From contig DNNJ01000252.1 of the NCBI GenBank assembly GCA_003487955.1, forward strand, positions 1-6,715: DNA of 6,715 nt, written 5' to 3'. How positions within the stretch are numbered: the first letter of the stretch is position 1; each line of letters opens with the position of its first letter. Under the pieces are notes generated by a model, which was not told the origin of the DNA, did not search any database, and saw only the letters and a list, made by a program, of their open reading frames with translations. This document shows positions 1 to 6,394 of this stretch, in pieces. Position numbers and translations under genes: made by a program. Source of the DNA: Clostridiales bacterium (GTDB lineage Bacteria; Bacillota; Clostridia; Tissierellales; Sedimentibacteraceae).

Positions 1-3000
1 GACGGCGGCACCCCGGTTGATACCATAACACAAAGTTACGGAACAAAACTGACAGAGCCTGTTAATATATTCAAAGAAGGATACATCTTTGATGGCTGGT
101 ACAAAGAAGACAAGTTCATTAATAAATGGGAATTTGCAACCGATACGGTTACGGCTGATATGACCCTTTATGCCAAATGGACAGTGGCAGAACCGGTTGC
201 CGGATTTGGCAATGCGCTAAATTTTTATAAAAGCAGGATCAATGTAGATTTTGACGATAATACAAAGATAGGCGGTAATTCAAATTTCACTATATCTATG
301 TGGATTTTACCGAAAAATGAAGAATCTTCTCAAACATTATATCGCCAGTACAGCGAAAATGATGGTTCATTGGGGGTATGGTTTAGATATATAAAATCTA
401 ATGATAACGGAGGATATCTATATTTTGGATTTGATAAATTTGGTAACCATGGTGGTTGGCAATGGGCATGGGATTGGAATAATGGAATACCGCCATCTAC
501 TGTCACAAAGATTCCAATGAACCGATGGACTCATGTTACACTTACAAAGTCAGAAAAAAGTATAATAGTTTATGCAAATGGAACCAAGTATTATGAAATG
601 ACTTTAGACGACATGCATTATTACACGCCTGCACCTACAAATGCTAATATTAGTATTGGTGGCCCAACTGAACATGATTTCAATGGATTCATGGATGAAG
701 TTCAATTTTGGAACACCGCATTAACACCTGCTGAAATTCAAGCTTGGATGTACAGAGAGATAGACGGCTCACACAATAAGTATAGCAATTTAATTTATTA
801 CTACAAATTGAACGAAGCAAGTGGAACTGCCGTTACAGATTCAAAAGGATCATATGATGGAACTGCAGTTAATATGACTGACAATAACCGGGTTGTATCA
901 GATATACAGGGTTGGACTGTTAAAGCAGGTGAGATTCTTGAAGGTCGGTTAGTAGGGTCACATGAGGCAGGGTCAAGCACTGATGGTACCAATTGGAATC
1001 TTGCTTTTGAAATCCTTGAGCAAGGGGAAAAAGGTAGAGTAACAATTACCGAAGATAATAAATTTGAATATAGTACTCACGATATAAATCAAGAAGGTAA
1101 TGATTCATTTTCGTATAGGATAAAAGACTCAAATGAGAAATATTCAAATACTCATAATGTAAACATTAATATTATAGGGGCAAATTCTATTTCAGGCAAT
1201 GCAGGGGTCGCAGGAGCTACCATCAGTTATACTGACAAAACAGTAAAGACGGTTACAACAGATGCATATGGAAACTATAGCTTCAAGGTATCAAGCAATT
1301 GGTCCGGCATAGTGACTCCAAGCAAGGATGGCTATACATTCGACCCTGCTGATAAATCATATACAAATGTACAAGAAAACAAAACAGGGCAGAACTATAC
1401 TGCAGCTGCGTTAATTCCTGTTGCAGGTGACTACAATATTGCCAATTTAGAGCAAACATATGGAAATGTAACGGACGTTTCCATTACACCGAAAACTGGC
1501 AAATCAGACGGAGCCATAACAATTTACTATGAGGGCAGTGGAGGAACCACTTATACTAAGTCAGAAACAGTTCCAACGGCAGCAGGAACTTACACAGTAA
1601 CATTTGATGTGGCAGCGACCAGTGGCTGGCATGCAGTTACCGATTTATCAGCAGGAACGTTGACAATCACAAAGGCAACAGGAGAAGATTTAAATATCAC
1701 GAGTTATAACAACATATATGATAGAGAAGCTCACGTTATAACAGTAACAAACATAACAGAAGGAGACACAGTAAAATACAGTACAGATGGCGGAGAAAAT
1801 TGGAGTACAACAAATCCGGCATTCATTGATGCAGGAGAATACACTGTAAAAGTAAAGGTAGAAAATCCAAACTATGAAGATAGACTTGGAGAAGGAACAG
1901 TAACAATTACTAAAAAAGCAGCAGTCATAACAGTTGATAATAAAACTAAAGTATATGGAGAAACAGATCCGACATTTACAGGAACAATAGCAGGCTTAGT
2001 TGGAGAAAATGATTTAGGAACAGTAGCCTACAGCAGAACAAATGCTTCTGAAAATAATGCAGGAATTTACACAGGAGTCATAGATGCAGCATGTACAACA
2101 AATTCAAACTATACTGTAACAGTAAATAAGGGTGACTTTGAAATAACAAAAGCAACAGGTGCAGAACTACAAATAACAAACTATGAAGGTATATATAACG
2201 GTGAAGCCCACAGTATAATAATAACAAACATAATAGAAGGAGACACAGTAAAATACAGCACAGATGGCGGGGTGAATTGGAGTACAACGAATCCGGTATA
2301 CACTAACCCGGGAGAATACACTATAAAAATTAAAGTTGAAAACTTAAACTATGAAGACAGATTTGGGGAAGGAATAGTAACAATTACTAGAAGAAGCAGT
2401 GGCAGAGGAGTTCCTAAACCACATCAGCCAATACTGGAAAGAGTTGTGGTAATTGTCAACGGACAAGAACATAATGCCGGAATAGAAACTAAAACAACTG
2501 AAAACGGTAAATTAACAGTAACAATAGTAGTAGATAACCATATTATTGAAAGTAAAATTGATGAAGCGGTAAAGAATAATCCAAGCGGAATAGAAAATGT
2601 AATTCAAGTATCGGTGACAGATACAGATTCCCAAACTGCCAAAGTAGAACTGACCGGAGATATAGTCAAAAAACTAGAGGAAAACACATTTGATATTATC
2701 GTCAAACAAAACCATGTAGAGTATATTATTCCGGCTGAAGAAATTGCTATCTATAATGTGGCTGAAGCTCTTAAAGTTGATGAAAAGGACCTTAAAGATA
2801 TCAGGATTGAAGTGAAAATTACAAATATAGACGAAGATGTAATTGCTAAATACATTGAAGTGTTAAATGCAAATGGAGCGGAGTTGATTTATCCGCCGGT
2901 AGGATTCGAAATTGCAGCAAAAACAACAAAACCGGATGGTTCAACTAAAGAAACAGCAATCAACAAATTTAGCATCTATGTAGAAAGAGTAATAGAAATA

Positions 3001-3720
3001 CCACAAGAAGTTGATCCAATTAGAATTACTACAGGTATAGTATTCAATCCGGATGGGACATACAGCCATGTACCTACAACAGTTTATGAAAAAGATGGTA
3101 AATTGTATGCTAAGATAAATTCCTTAACAAACTCTACTTATTCGATAATTTGGAATCTAATAACGGTGAAATCAGTGGAAGGTCATTGGTCAAAGAAGAC
3201 TGTCAATGATATGGCATCTAAATTGATTATATATAATCCGGAGACATTTGAACCGGATATGGCTATAACACGTGAAGATTTTGCAGAATATATTGTTCGC
3301 GCATTAGGTTTGTATAGAAAGGGAGATGAACTCCATAATAAATTCACAGATATAAGCAATACCGGTGCAAGTACTTTAGCGATTTTGATTGCTAATGAAT
3401 ATGGAATAGTCAATGGATATCCGGATGGTACACTTAAACCGTCACAGCAGATTACAAGAGAAGAAGCCATGGCTATGCTCCAAAGGGCAATGCAAATTAC
3501 AAATCTTACCGGAAGTAATGAGGACAGATATCTTAACTATACAGATTTTAATGAGGTCAGCAGTTGGGCAGAAAACTGTGTAAAGGAAGCACTATCAGCC
3601 CACGTTTTCAATGGAACAAGTGAAACAATTATATCGCCAAAATCCAATTTGACATATGCAGAAACTGCTCAATCCATTAAGAATTTATTAGTGCATTCAA
3701 ACTTAATCAGTACAAAGTAG
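1..3720 (+). CDS. Large mosaic surface protein with InlB-type repeat, LamG-like, MBG-like and three SLH domains (5' end missing)
   Basis: The frame is open from base 1, so the gene begins upstream; the first in-window ATG (160) is internal. Window residues 1-60 read as an InlB B-repeat (Flg_new type) ending in GYIFDGWY and MTLYAKW. Residues about 68-285 look like a LamG/concanavalin-like domain (FTISMWI, WTHVTLTK, GFMDEVQFWNTALTPAEI). About 300-392 is a cadherin-like or Ig-like strand region, and 394-467 a carboxypeptidase-regulatory-like fold (ISGNAGVAGATIS, TDAYGNYSFKV). About 473-798 are MBG/YDG-type modules including an 81-residue duplication. About 800-1055 is the beta-rich segment often seen before SLH domains (KINSLTNSTYSIIWN). 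Three SLH repeats close the protein, at about 1059-1103, 1114-1161 and 1179-1231. SLH domains bind secondary cell-wall polymer, so an exported, wall-attached protein is expected. The modules suggest adhesion or carbohydrate binding, but no ligand can be inferred. No catalytic domain is visible. Confidence 0.93.
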   Translation, partial: DGGTPVDTITQSYGTKLTEPVNIFKEGYIFDGWYKEDKFINKWEFATDTVTADMTLYAKWTVAEPVAGFGNALNFYKSRINVDFDDNTKIGGNSNFTISMWILPKNEESSQTLYRQYSENDGSLGVWFRYIKSNDNGGYLYFGFDKFGNHGGWQWAWDWNNGIPPSTVTKIPMNRWTHVTLTKSEKSIIVYANGTKYYEMTLDDMHYYTPAPTNANISIGGPTEHDFNGFMDEVQFWNTALTPAEIQAWMYREIDGSHNKYSNLIYYYKLNEASGTAVTDSKGSYDGTAVNMTDNNRVVSDIQGWTVKAGEILEGRLVGSHEAGSSTDGTNWNLAFEILEQGEKGRVTITEDNKFEYSTHDINQEGNDSFSYRIKDSNEKYSNTHNVNINIIGANSISGNAGVAGATISYTDKTVKTVTTDAYGNYSFKVSSNWSGIVTPSKDGYTFDPADKSYTNVQENKTGQNYTAAALIPVAGDYNIANLEQTYGNVTDVSITPKTGKSDGAITIYYEGSGGTTYTKSETVPTAAGTYTVTFDVAATSGWHAVTDLSAGTLTITKATGEDLNITSYNNIYDREAHVITVTNITEGDTVKYSTDGGENWSTTNPAFIDAGEYTVKVKVENPNYEDRLGEGTVTITKKAAVITVDNKTKVYGETDPTFTGTIAGLVGENDLGTVAYSRTNASENNAGIYTGVIDAACTTNSNYTVTVNKGDFEITKATGAELQITNYEGIYNGEAHSIIITNIIEGDTVKYSTDGGVNWSTTNPVYTNPGEYTIKIKVENLNYEDRFGEGIVTITRRSSGRGVPKPHQPILERVVVIVNGQEHNAGIETKTTENGKLTVTIVVDNHIIESKIDEAVKNNPSGIENVIQVSVTDTDSQTAKVELTGDIVKKLEENTFDIIVKQNHVEYIIPAEEIAIYNVAEALKVDEKDLKDIRIEVKITNIDEDVIAKYIEVLNANGAELIYPPVGFEIAAKTTKPDGSTKETAINKFSIYVERVIEIPQEVDPIRITTGIVFNPDGTYSHVPTTVYEKDGKLYAKINSLTNSTYSIIWNLITVKSVEGHWSKKTVNDMASKLIIYNPETFEPDMAITREDFAEYIVRALGLYRKGDELHNKFTDISNTGASTLAILIANEYGIVNGYPDGTLKPSQQITREEAMAMLQRAMQITNLTGSNEDRYLNYTDFNEVSSWAENCVKEALSAHVFNGTSETIISPKSNLTYAETAQSIKNLLVHSNLISTK
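1675..1917 (+). repeat. First copy of duplicated 81-residue module inside the SLH protein
   Basis: Window residues 559-639, starting ATGEDLNIT and ending GTVTITKK. It shares an exact core EGDTVKYSTDGG, then NWSTTNP, GEYT and NYEDR, with the second copy at 2152-2394. By hand count about 56 of 81 residues are identical. The DNA is also close, with one difference across the stretch encoding EGDTVKYSTDGG, which suggests a fairly recent duplication or gene conversion. The fold is probably Ig-like, by analogy with MBG-type modules. Confidence 0.85.
2152..2394 (+). repeat. Second copy of duplicated 81-residue module inside the SLH protein
   Basis: Window residues 718-798, starting ATGAELQIT and ending GIVTITRR. 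It is separated from the first copy by a distinct MBG_2-like module (residues about 640-717, with the typical KVYGETDPTFTGTIAGL motif). The order is therefore copy 1, MBG_2-like, copy 2. Most differences between copies are conservative (V/I, N/D, K/R). Confidence 0.85.
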
Positions 3721-3736
3721 ATATACTGAATTTCAG

Positions 3737-3768
3737 CCCTTGATATGTTCATGGCAACATATCGAGGG
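3737..3768 (+). terminator. Hairpin downstream of the SLH protein gene, probable terminator
   Basis: A 13-bp stem, CCCTTGATATGTT (3737-3749) with AACATATCGAGGG (3756-3768), contains one T-G wobble and a 6-nt loop. It begins 16 bp after the stop codon. The following sequence is TATATTATG rather than a clean T-run, so termination may be inefficient or the hairpin may mainly protect the 3' end. Confidence 0.6.
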
Positions 3769-3824
3769 TATATTATGTACAATAATTACCAATTATTAGA
3801 ATATGGAAATTTCATTTATAATTG

Positions 3825-3853
3825 TTGAAATAAACACAGTAATGTAATATAAT
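3825..3853 (+). promoter_or_regulatory. Sigma-A-type promoter for the queT leader
   Basis: TTGAAA (3825-3830) and TATAAT (3848-3853) are separated by exactly 17 bp. Transcription should start near 3860, a few bases before the riboswitch aptamer at 3867. Just upstream, AATAATT-ACC-AATTATT (3781-3797) is a small AT-rich inverted repeat of unknown meaning. Confidence 0.8.
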
Positions 3854-3866
3854 CAGATGGTAGAAA

Positions 3867-3902
3867 TAAGTGTTTTCTTGGCACCCACTTAAAAAATCAA
3901 GG
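3867..3902 (+). promoter_or_regulatory. PreQ1-I-type riboswitch aptamer
   Basis: The sequence fits the small H-type pseudoknot of class I preQ1 riboswitches. P1 is TAAGTG (3867-3872) with CACTTA (3886-3891). The hairpin loop carries CTTG (3877-3880), which pairs with CAAG (3898-3901) in the 3' tail to form P2. Between them lies GCACC, resembling the conserved ACACC segment whose C contacts preQ1. The tail is an A-run (3891-3896), as in the L3 loop that packs in the P1 minor groove. The gene immediately downstream is queT, a known target of preQ1 sensing, which independently supports the call. The assignment was made by eye, without a covariance model. Confidence 0.8.
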
Positions 3903-3947
3903 TTTTTTAGTGACTCCATAGAATTCATGTTCGAAAGGAGTTTTTTT
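3886..3947 (+). terminator. Riboswitch expression platform: terminator or SD-sequestering hairpin
   Basis: ACTCC (3913-3917) can pair with GGAGT (3937-3941), followed by a run of seven T (3941-3947). That is an intrinsic-terminator layout with a short 5-bp stem and a 19-nt loop. The same GGAG is the Shine-Dalgarno sequence of queT, so the hairpin could block translation as well. A second possible hairpin, CACTTAAAAAA (3886-3896) with TTTTTTAGTG (3903-3912) and one bulged T, would consume the 3' strand of P1 and the A-rich tail. It is therefore mutually exclusive with the aptamer and may be the ligand-free fold. Which structure switches which is inference. Confidence 0.55.
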
Positions 3948-3948
3948 A

Positions 3949-4449
3949 ATGAAAAGAAACAATCGGTTTTTAACACGCACTGCTCTTATAGCAGCGGCTT
4001 ATGCTGCTTTGACCTATGCATTCGCATGGATGAGCTACGAGCAGATACAATTTAGAATATCAGAAGTATTGGTTTTGTTTGCATTTATTGAGCCAAAATA
4101 CGGTCTTGGATTAGTATTGGGATGCATATTGGCAAACCTTGCAAGCCCTTTGGGGATAATTGATATTGCAGTAGGTTCACTTGCAACATTTTTGGCAATA
4201 GTCATCATAGTGCAGATAAGAAGGTTATTTGGCGTAAATAAAAAAGCGCTGATTATAGCAAGTTTGGGACCTGTAATTTCAAACGCTTTATTGGTAGGAG
4301 CAGAATTAACTTATTTATTTAACACCCCGTTTTTATTGAATGCATTTTACGTAGGAGCAGGCGAATTTGCAGTAGTTGTCCTCATAGGCACTGTGGTTGT
4401 AAATTCAATAATGAAAAACAATATTTTAGTAAAAAGATTATACTTTTAA
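3949..4449 (+). CDS. queT: QueT-type queuosine precursor transporter
   Basis: This 166-residue integral membrane protein matches the QueT family (formerly DUF988, COG4708) in length and motifs: QFRISEVL (34-41), then GCILANLASPLGIIDIAVGSL (split here across positions 58-78). Hydrophobic segments at about 9-27, 36-48, 51-67, 72-90, 100-118 and 128-152 suggest five or six membrane spans. QueT proteins are the predicted substrate-binding S component of an ECF-type importer for preQ1 or a related queuosine precursor, which is used to modify the wobble base of certain tRNAs. The ATG is set by AAAGGAG (3934-3940), 8 nt upstream. The leader contains a preQ1-I-like riboswitch, so uptake should fall when preQ1 is plentiful. 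No queuosine biosynthesis gene is adjacent, and ECF energising subunits must be encoded elsewhere. Confidence 0.9.
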   Translation: MKRNNRFLTRTALIAAAYAALTYAFAWMSYEQIQFRISEVLVLFAFIEPKYGLGLVLGCILANLASPLGIIDIAVGSLATFLAIVIIVQIRRLFGVNKKALIIASLGPVISNALLVGAELTYLFNTPFLLNAFYVGAGEFAVVVLIGTVVVNSIMKNNILVKRLYF

Positions 4450-5387
4450 GAATAATTGTCTCCAAAACTTTGAGATTGTAATTGTACACCTTTTGGAAGC
4501 CAAAAATTAAGGGCATTTTTTTCTGCTGATATATTAACTTCATTGTAAATAAATTTATCTCCATCCATGCAGACATTAGTTGGTTCATCAAATTTAATTT
4601 TAGCTTGTTTAATTTTATCATAAGTAACATATTTGCTTATTTTTGGATTTTCCAAGTGCTCACCCTTCTTATAACTTGCGATTAAGCTCAGTATTTTAAG
4701 TCTTGAAATGTTTTCTACAAAGCATAAATCAAGAATTCCGTCATTTAACATTGCTTTTGGAGCACACTTGTAACCGCTTCCGTAATATTGACCGTTAGCT
4801 ACGACGCCTATTAAGAATGAGCCATTTATAACACCGTTTTCTGTTTCAACTATAATTTGCTTTCCTAATTTGTTAAACAAAGAATATAATATGGAAAGAT
4901 AGTATCTTGTGGGACCTTGTATGAAAGGAATTTTCTTAAATTTATTCATGTTAAAGGCTACATCAGCATCAAGGCCTATGTTTAGCACTGTGGCAGCATA
5001 CTCATTGTTAACCTTAATTAAATCTAATTCTATATTTTCGCCTTCTGTTTGCAAATTAATATCATTGAAATTAATGTTATTCTTAAAATTCTTAATAAAA
5101 TCATTACCTGAGCCTACCGGTATTACGCCGATACTTACATGCTTATAGCTGCATGCGGCATTTATTACCTCATGCAGGGTTCCATCTCCTCCGCAGGCAT
5201 ATAAAACAGCTTGTACATTTTCTTTACATTTTAACTCTGTAAAGTTTCTTGTATCAGCTTCAGATTTAGTGATGTATACTTCATAATCAATTTTTCTGTC
5301 TTTCAATTCAAGGTGTATAGTTTTTTCTAAGGTTTCTTGCAATTTACCATTGCCTGCAACAGGGTTTATTATAAAAATATGCTTCAT
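4446..5387 (-). CDS. Diacylglycerol/lipid kinase family protein (DagK/YegS/BmrU-like)
   Basis: The 313-residue protein carries the lipid-kinase catalytic fold: nucleotide-binding NPVAGNGK (8-15), GGDGTLHEV (66-74) and GSGNDF (92-97), then NGQYYGSGYKCAP (198-210), DGILDL (216-221) and a C-terminal DGD (275-277). The length is normal for the family. Members phosphorylate diacylglycerol or related lipids with ATP at the inner membrane face, returning diacylglycerol to phospholipid synthesis; the exact substrate here is not determinable. I chose the ATG at 5387 because AAGGAG (5398-5393) sits 5 nt upstream and the protein begins with the family-typical MKHIFIINPVAGNGK. A longer frame to 5480 adds 31 residues encoded by a repeat and is rejected. 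It lies downstream of upp on the same strand with a 195-bp repeat-filled gap, and its stop overlaps that of convergent queT. Confidence 0.92.
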   Translation of the reverse strand: MKHIFIINPVAGNGKLQETLEKTIHLELKDRKIDYEVYITKSEADTRNFTELKCKENVQAVLYACGGDGTLHEVINAACSYKHVSIGVIPVGSGNDFIKNFKNNINFNDINLQTEGENIELDLIKVNNEYAATVLNIGLDADVAFNMNKFKKIPFIQGPTRYYLSILYSLFNKLGKQIIVETENGVINGSFLIGVVANGQYYGSGYKCAPKAMLNDGILDLCFVENISRLKILSLIASYKKGEHLENPKISKYVTYDKIKQAKIKFDEPTNVCMDGDKFIYNEVNISAEKNALNFWLPKGVQLQSQSFGDNYS

Positions 5388-5392
5388 AGTTA

Positions 5393-5398
5393 CTCCTT
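5393..5398 (-). promoter_or_regulatory. Ribosome binding site that fixes the lipid kinase start
   Basis: On the minus strand AGAAGGAG is followed by TAACT and then ATG at 5387. This is near-ideal Shine-Dalgarno spacing and decides against the upstream in-frame ATG at 5480, which is not needed for any family motif. Confidence 0.85.
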
Positions 5399-5402
5399 CT
5401 GA

Positions 5403-5463
5403 CGCAGTCTCGCTGTACAATTTTGTTTGCTCCTTACGTCGCACAAAATTGGAGCTCGTTGCG
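5403..5463. repeat. Imperfect palindrome with AATTTTGT arms beside the lipid kinase start
   Basis: The inner arms CAATTTTGT (5418-5426) and ACAAAATTG (5443-5451) are perfect 9-bp inverted repeats around a 16-nt loop. Outer CGCA (5403-5406) and TGCG (5460-5463) extend the symmetry with mismatches between. It is GC-richer and codon-like compared with the surrounding intergenic DNA, and it stays open in the kinase frame. The element ends about 5 bp from the kinase ribosome binding site. It looks like an inserted, probably dispersed repeat of a family different from the GGGGACA palindromes; dispersal is inference, as only one copy is in the window. Confidence 0.5.
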
Positions 5464-5493
5464 AATGACCTACCAACCATTTATTAGAGGTAT

Positions 5494-5547
5494 GGGGACA
5501 CACCTCCCTATTTAGGGAAAGTCTCTGTTGGCAGGAGGAATGTCCCC
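5494..5547 (+). repeat. REP-like palindrome, copy A (between upp and lipid kinase gene)
   Basis: Left arm GGGGACACACCTCC (5494-5507) pairs with right arm GGAGGAATGTCCCC (5534-5547) except for a two-base internal mismatch (CA opposite AA). The central 26 nt includes a smaller hairpin, CCCTA-TT-TAGGG (5506-5517). It has the same orientation as copies B and C, so it is read as antisense in an upp-kinase transcript. The right-arm CCCC can alternatively pair with GGGG at 5568-5571, through CCCCAATTCAG/CTGAAAAATGGGG (5544-5571). Confidence 0.75.
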
Positions 5548-5582
5548 AATTCAGGTCTCTGAAAAATGGGGTTAGGGCATCT

Positions 5583-6212
5583 TCACTTAGTGCCGAATAA
5601 TCTGTCTCCTGCATCTCCTAAACCGGGTACGATGTAGCCTGTTTCATCGTATTTTTCATCAATGGCGGCAGTGTAGATTTCAACATCCGGATGAGCTTCC
5701 GTTACTTTTTTCAAACCTTCAGGAGCACATACCAAATGAATAGATTTGATTTTTTTGGCTCCTCTTTTCTTTAGCATATTCAATGCACCGTTCATTGAGC
5801 CTCCTGTTGACAGCATGGGCTCGGTAATAATTACTATTCTGTTTTCAATATCTGTTGGCAGCTTGCAGTAGTATTCAACCGGTTCAAGAGTTTCTTCATT
5901 TCTATACAAACCAATGTGGCCGATTTTGGCATTTGGTATTAAATCCAACATACCGTCCACCATACCGAGACCTGCCCTCAAAACAGGAACAATTGCAATG
6001 TCTTCCCCGGATAATGTTTTGCCTGTAGTTTTGCACATAGGTGTTTCTATATCAATATCTTTCAGGGGGAGGCTCCTTGTTACTTCGTATGCCATGAGCA
6101 TGGAAATTTCTCTTACTAATTCTCTGAAATCTTTCGGGGGTGTATTTTTGTCTCTCAGCATTGTGAGTTTGTGCTGAATCAACGGATGGGATACTATAGT
6201 TACATTATTCAT
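5583..6212 (-). CDS. upp: Uracil phosphoribosyltransferase
   Basis: The 209-residue product has the standard UPRT length. It shows [10 protein letters not shown] (75-84), the PRPP-binding loop [11 protein letters not shown] (129-139) and the uracil-recognition segment [12 protein letters not shown] (193-204) near the C terminus. The enzyme converts uracil and PRPP to UMP plus pyrophosphate in the cytoplasm, the main step of uracil salvage. The start is set by AAAGGAG (6225-6219), 6 nt upstream. One oddity is glutamate at position 131, where the loop usually reads DPMLATGGS; the charge is kept, so activity is likely retained. It diverges from acpS, and a downstream lipid kinase gene may be co-transcribed across the repeat-containing gap. 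No uracil permease or attenuator is visible nearby. Confidence 0.96.
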   Translation of the reverse strand: MNNVTIVSHPLIQHKLTMLRDKNTPPKDFRELVREISMLMAYEVTRSLPLKDIDIETPMCKTTGKTLSGEDIAIVPVLRAGLGMVDGMLDLIPNAKIGHIGLYRNEETLEPVEYYCKLPTDIENRIVIITEPMLSTGGSMNGALNMLKKRGAKKIKSIHLVCAPEGLKKVTEAHPDVEIYTAAIDEKYDETGYIVPGLGDAGDRLFGTK

Positions 6213-6250
6213 TTGTTACTCCTTTATTGTAATATGGTAATTAATAAGAA

Positions 6251-6279
6251 TTGTATTGCAAGTAAACATGTAATATAAT
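6251..6279 (+). promoter_or_regulatory. Probable acpS promoter
   Basis: TTGTAT (6251-6256) and TATAAT (6274-6279) lie 17 bp apart on the plus strand. Initiation near 6286 would give a leader of about 190 nt that includes both tandem palindromes. Its -10 abuts the -10 of the divergent upp promoter, so RNA polymerase binding at the two is likely to interfere. Confidence 0.55.
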
Positions 6280-6306
6280 TATTATATACAAAAAGCTCTT
6301 TGTCAA
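6279..6306 (-). promoter_or_regulatory. Probable upp promoter
   Basis: On the minus strand a consensus TTGACA (6306-6301) is followed after 16 bp by TAATAA (6284-6279). An alternative -10, TATAAT (6286-6281), has a short 14-bp spacing. Transcription would start near 6271, leaving a leader of about 60 nt before the upp ATG. Confidence 0.6.
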
Positions 6307-6327
6307 TTAAAATTTAATAAAAGGAGG

Positions 6328-6385
6328 GGGGACACACCTTCATGGTAAGTAATTCGTTGGGGTCAGTCCATGAAGGAATGTCCCC
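6328..6385 (+). repeat. REP-like palindrome, copy B (acpS leader)
   Basis: Left arm GGGGACACACCTTCATGG (6328-6345) pairs with CCATGAAGGAATGTCCCC (6368-6385) except for the same two-base CA/AA internal mismatch as in copy A. The 22-nt centre is unrelated to those of A and C. It is followed by GTACTTAGG, and copy C then starts 67 bp after the start of B. Confidence 0.8.
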
Positions 6386-6394
6386 GTACTTAGG

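Noticed and set aside
160..162. ATG at 160 as the start of the SLH protein
   Set aside because: It lies inside the InlB-type repeat, the frame is open back to base 1, there is no ribosome binding site, and no signal peptide follows.
2078..2287. Minus-strand Leu/Tyr-rich hydrophobic reading frame that could look like a membrane peptide
   Set aside because: It is the antisense of the repeated MBG-like modules; the Leu/Tyr richness follows from the AT-rich, ACA/ATA-rich sense codons, and there is no ribosome binding site.
3870..4055. Plus-strand 61-residue frame starting inside the riboswitch
   Set aside because: It overlaps the aptamer, the SD of queT and the queT coding start in another frame, with no ribosome binding site or similarity.
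5544..5571. Hairpin after upp as a classical intrinsic terminator
   Set aside because: The stem is interrupted by an internal loop, and on the minus strand it is followed by GACATTCC rather than a T-run, so it is recorded only as an alternative fold of the repeat.
5390..5614. Minus-strand 74-residue reading frame overlapping the upp end and kinase leader
   Set aside because: It runs through both repeat elements, has no ribosome binding site or recognisable domain, and overlaps two well-supported genes.
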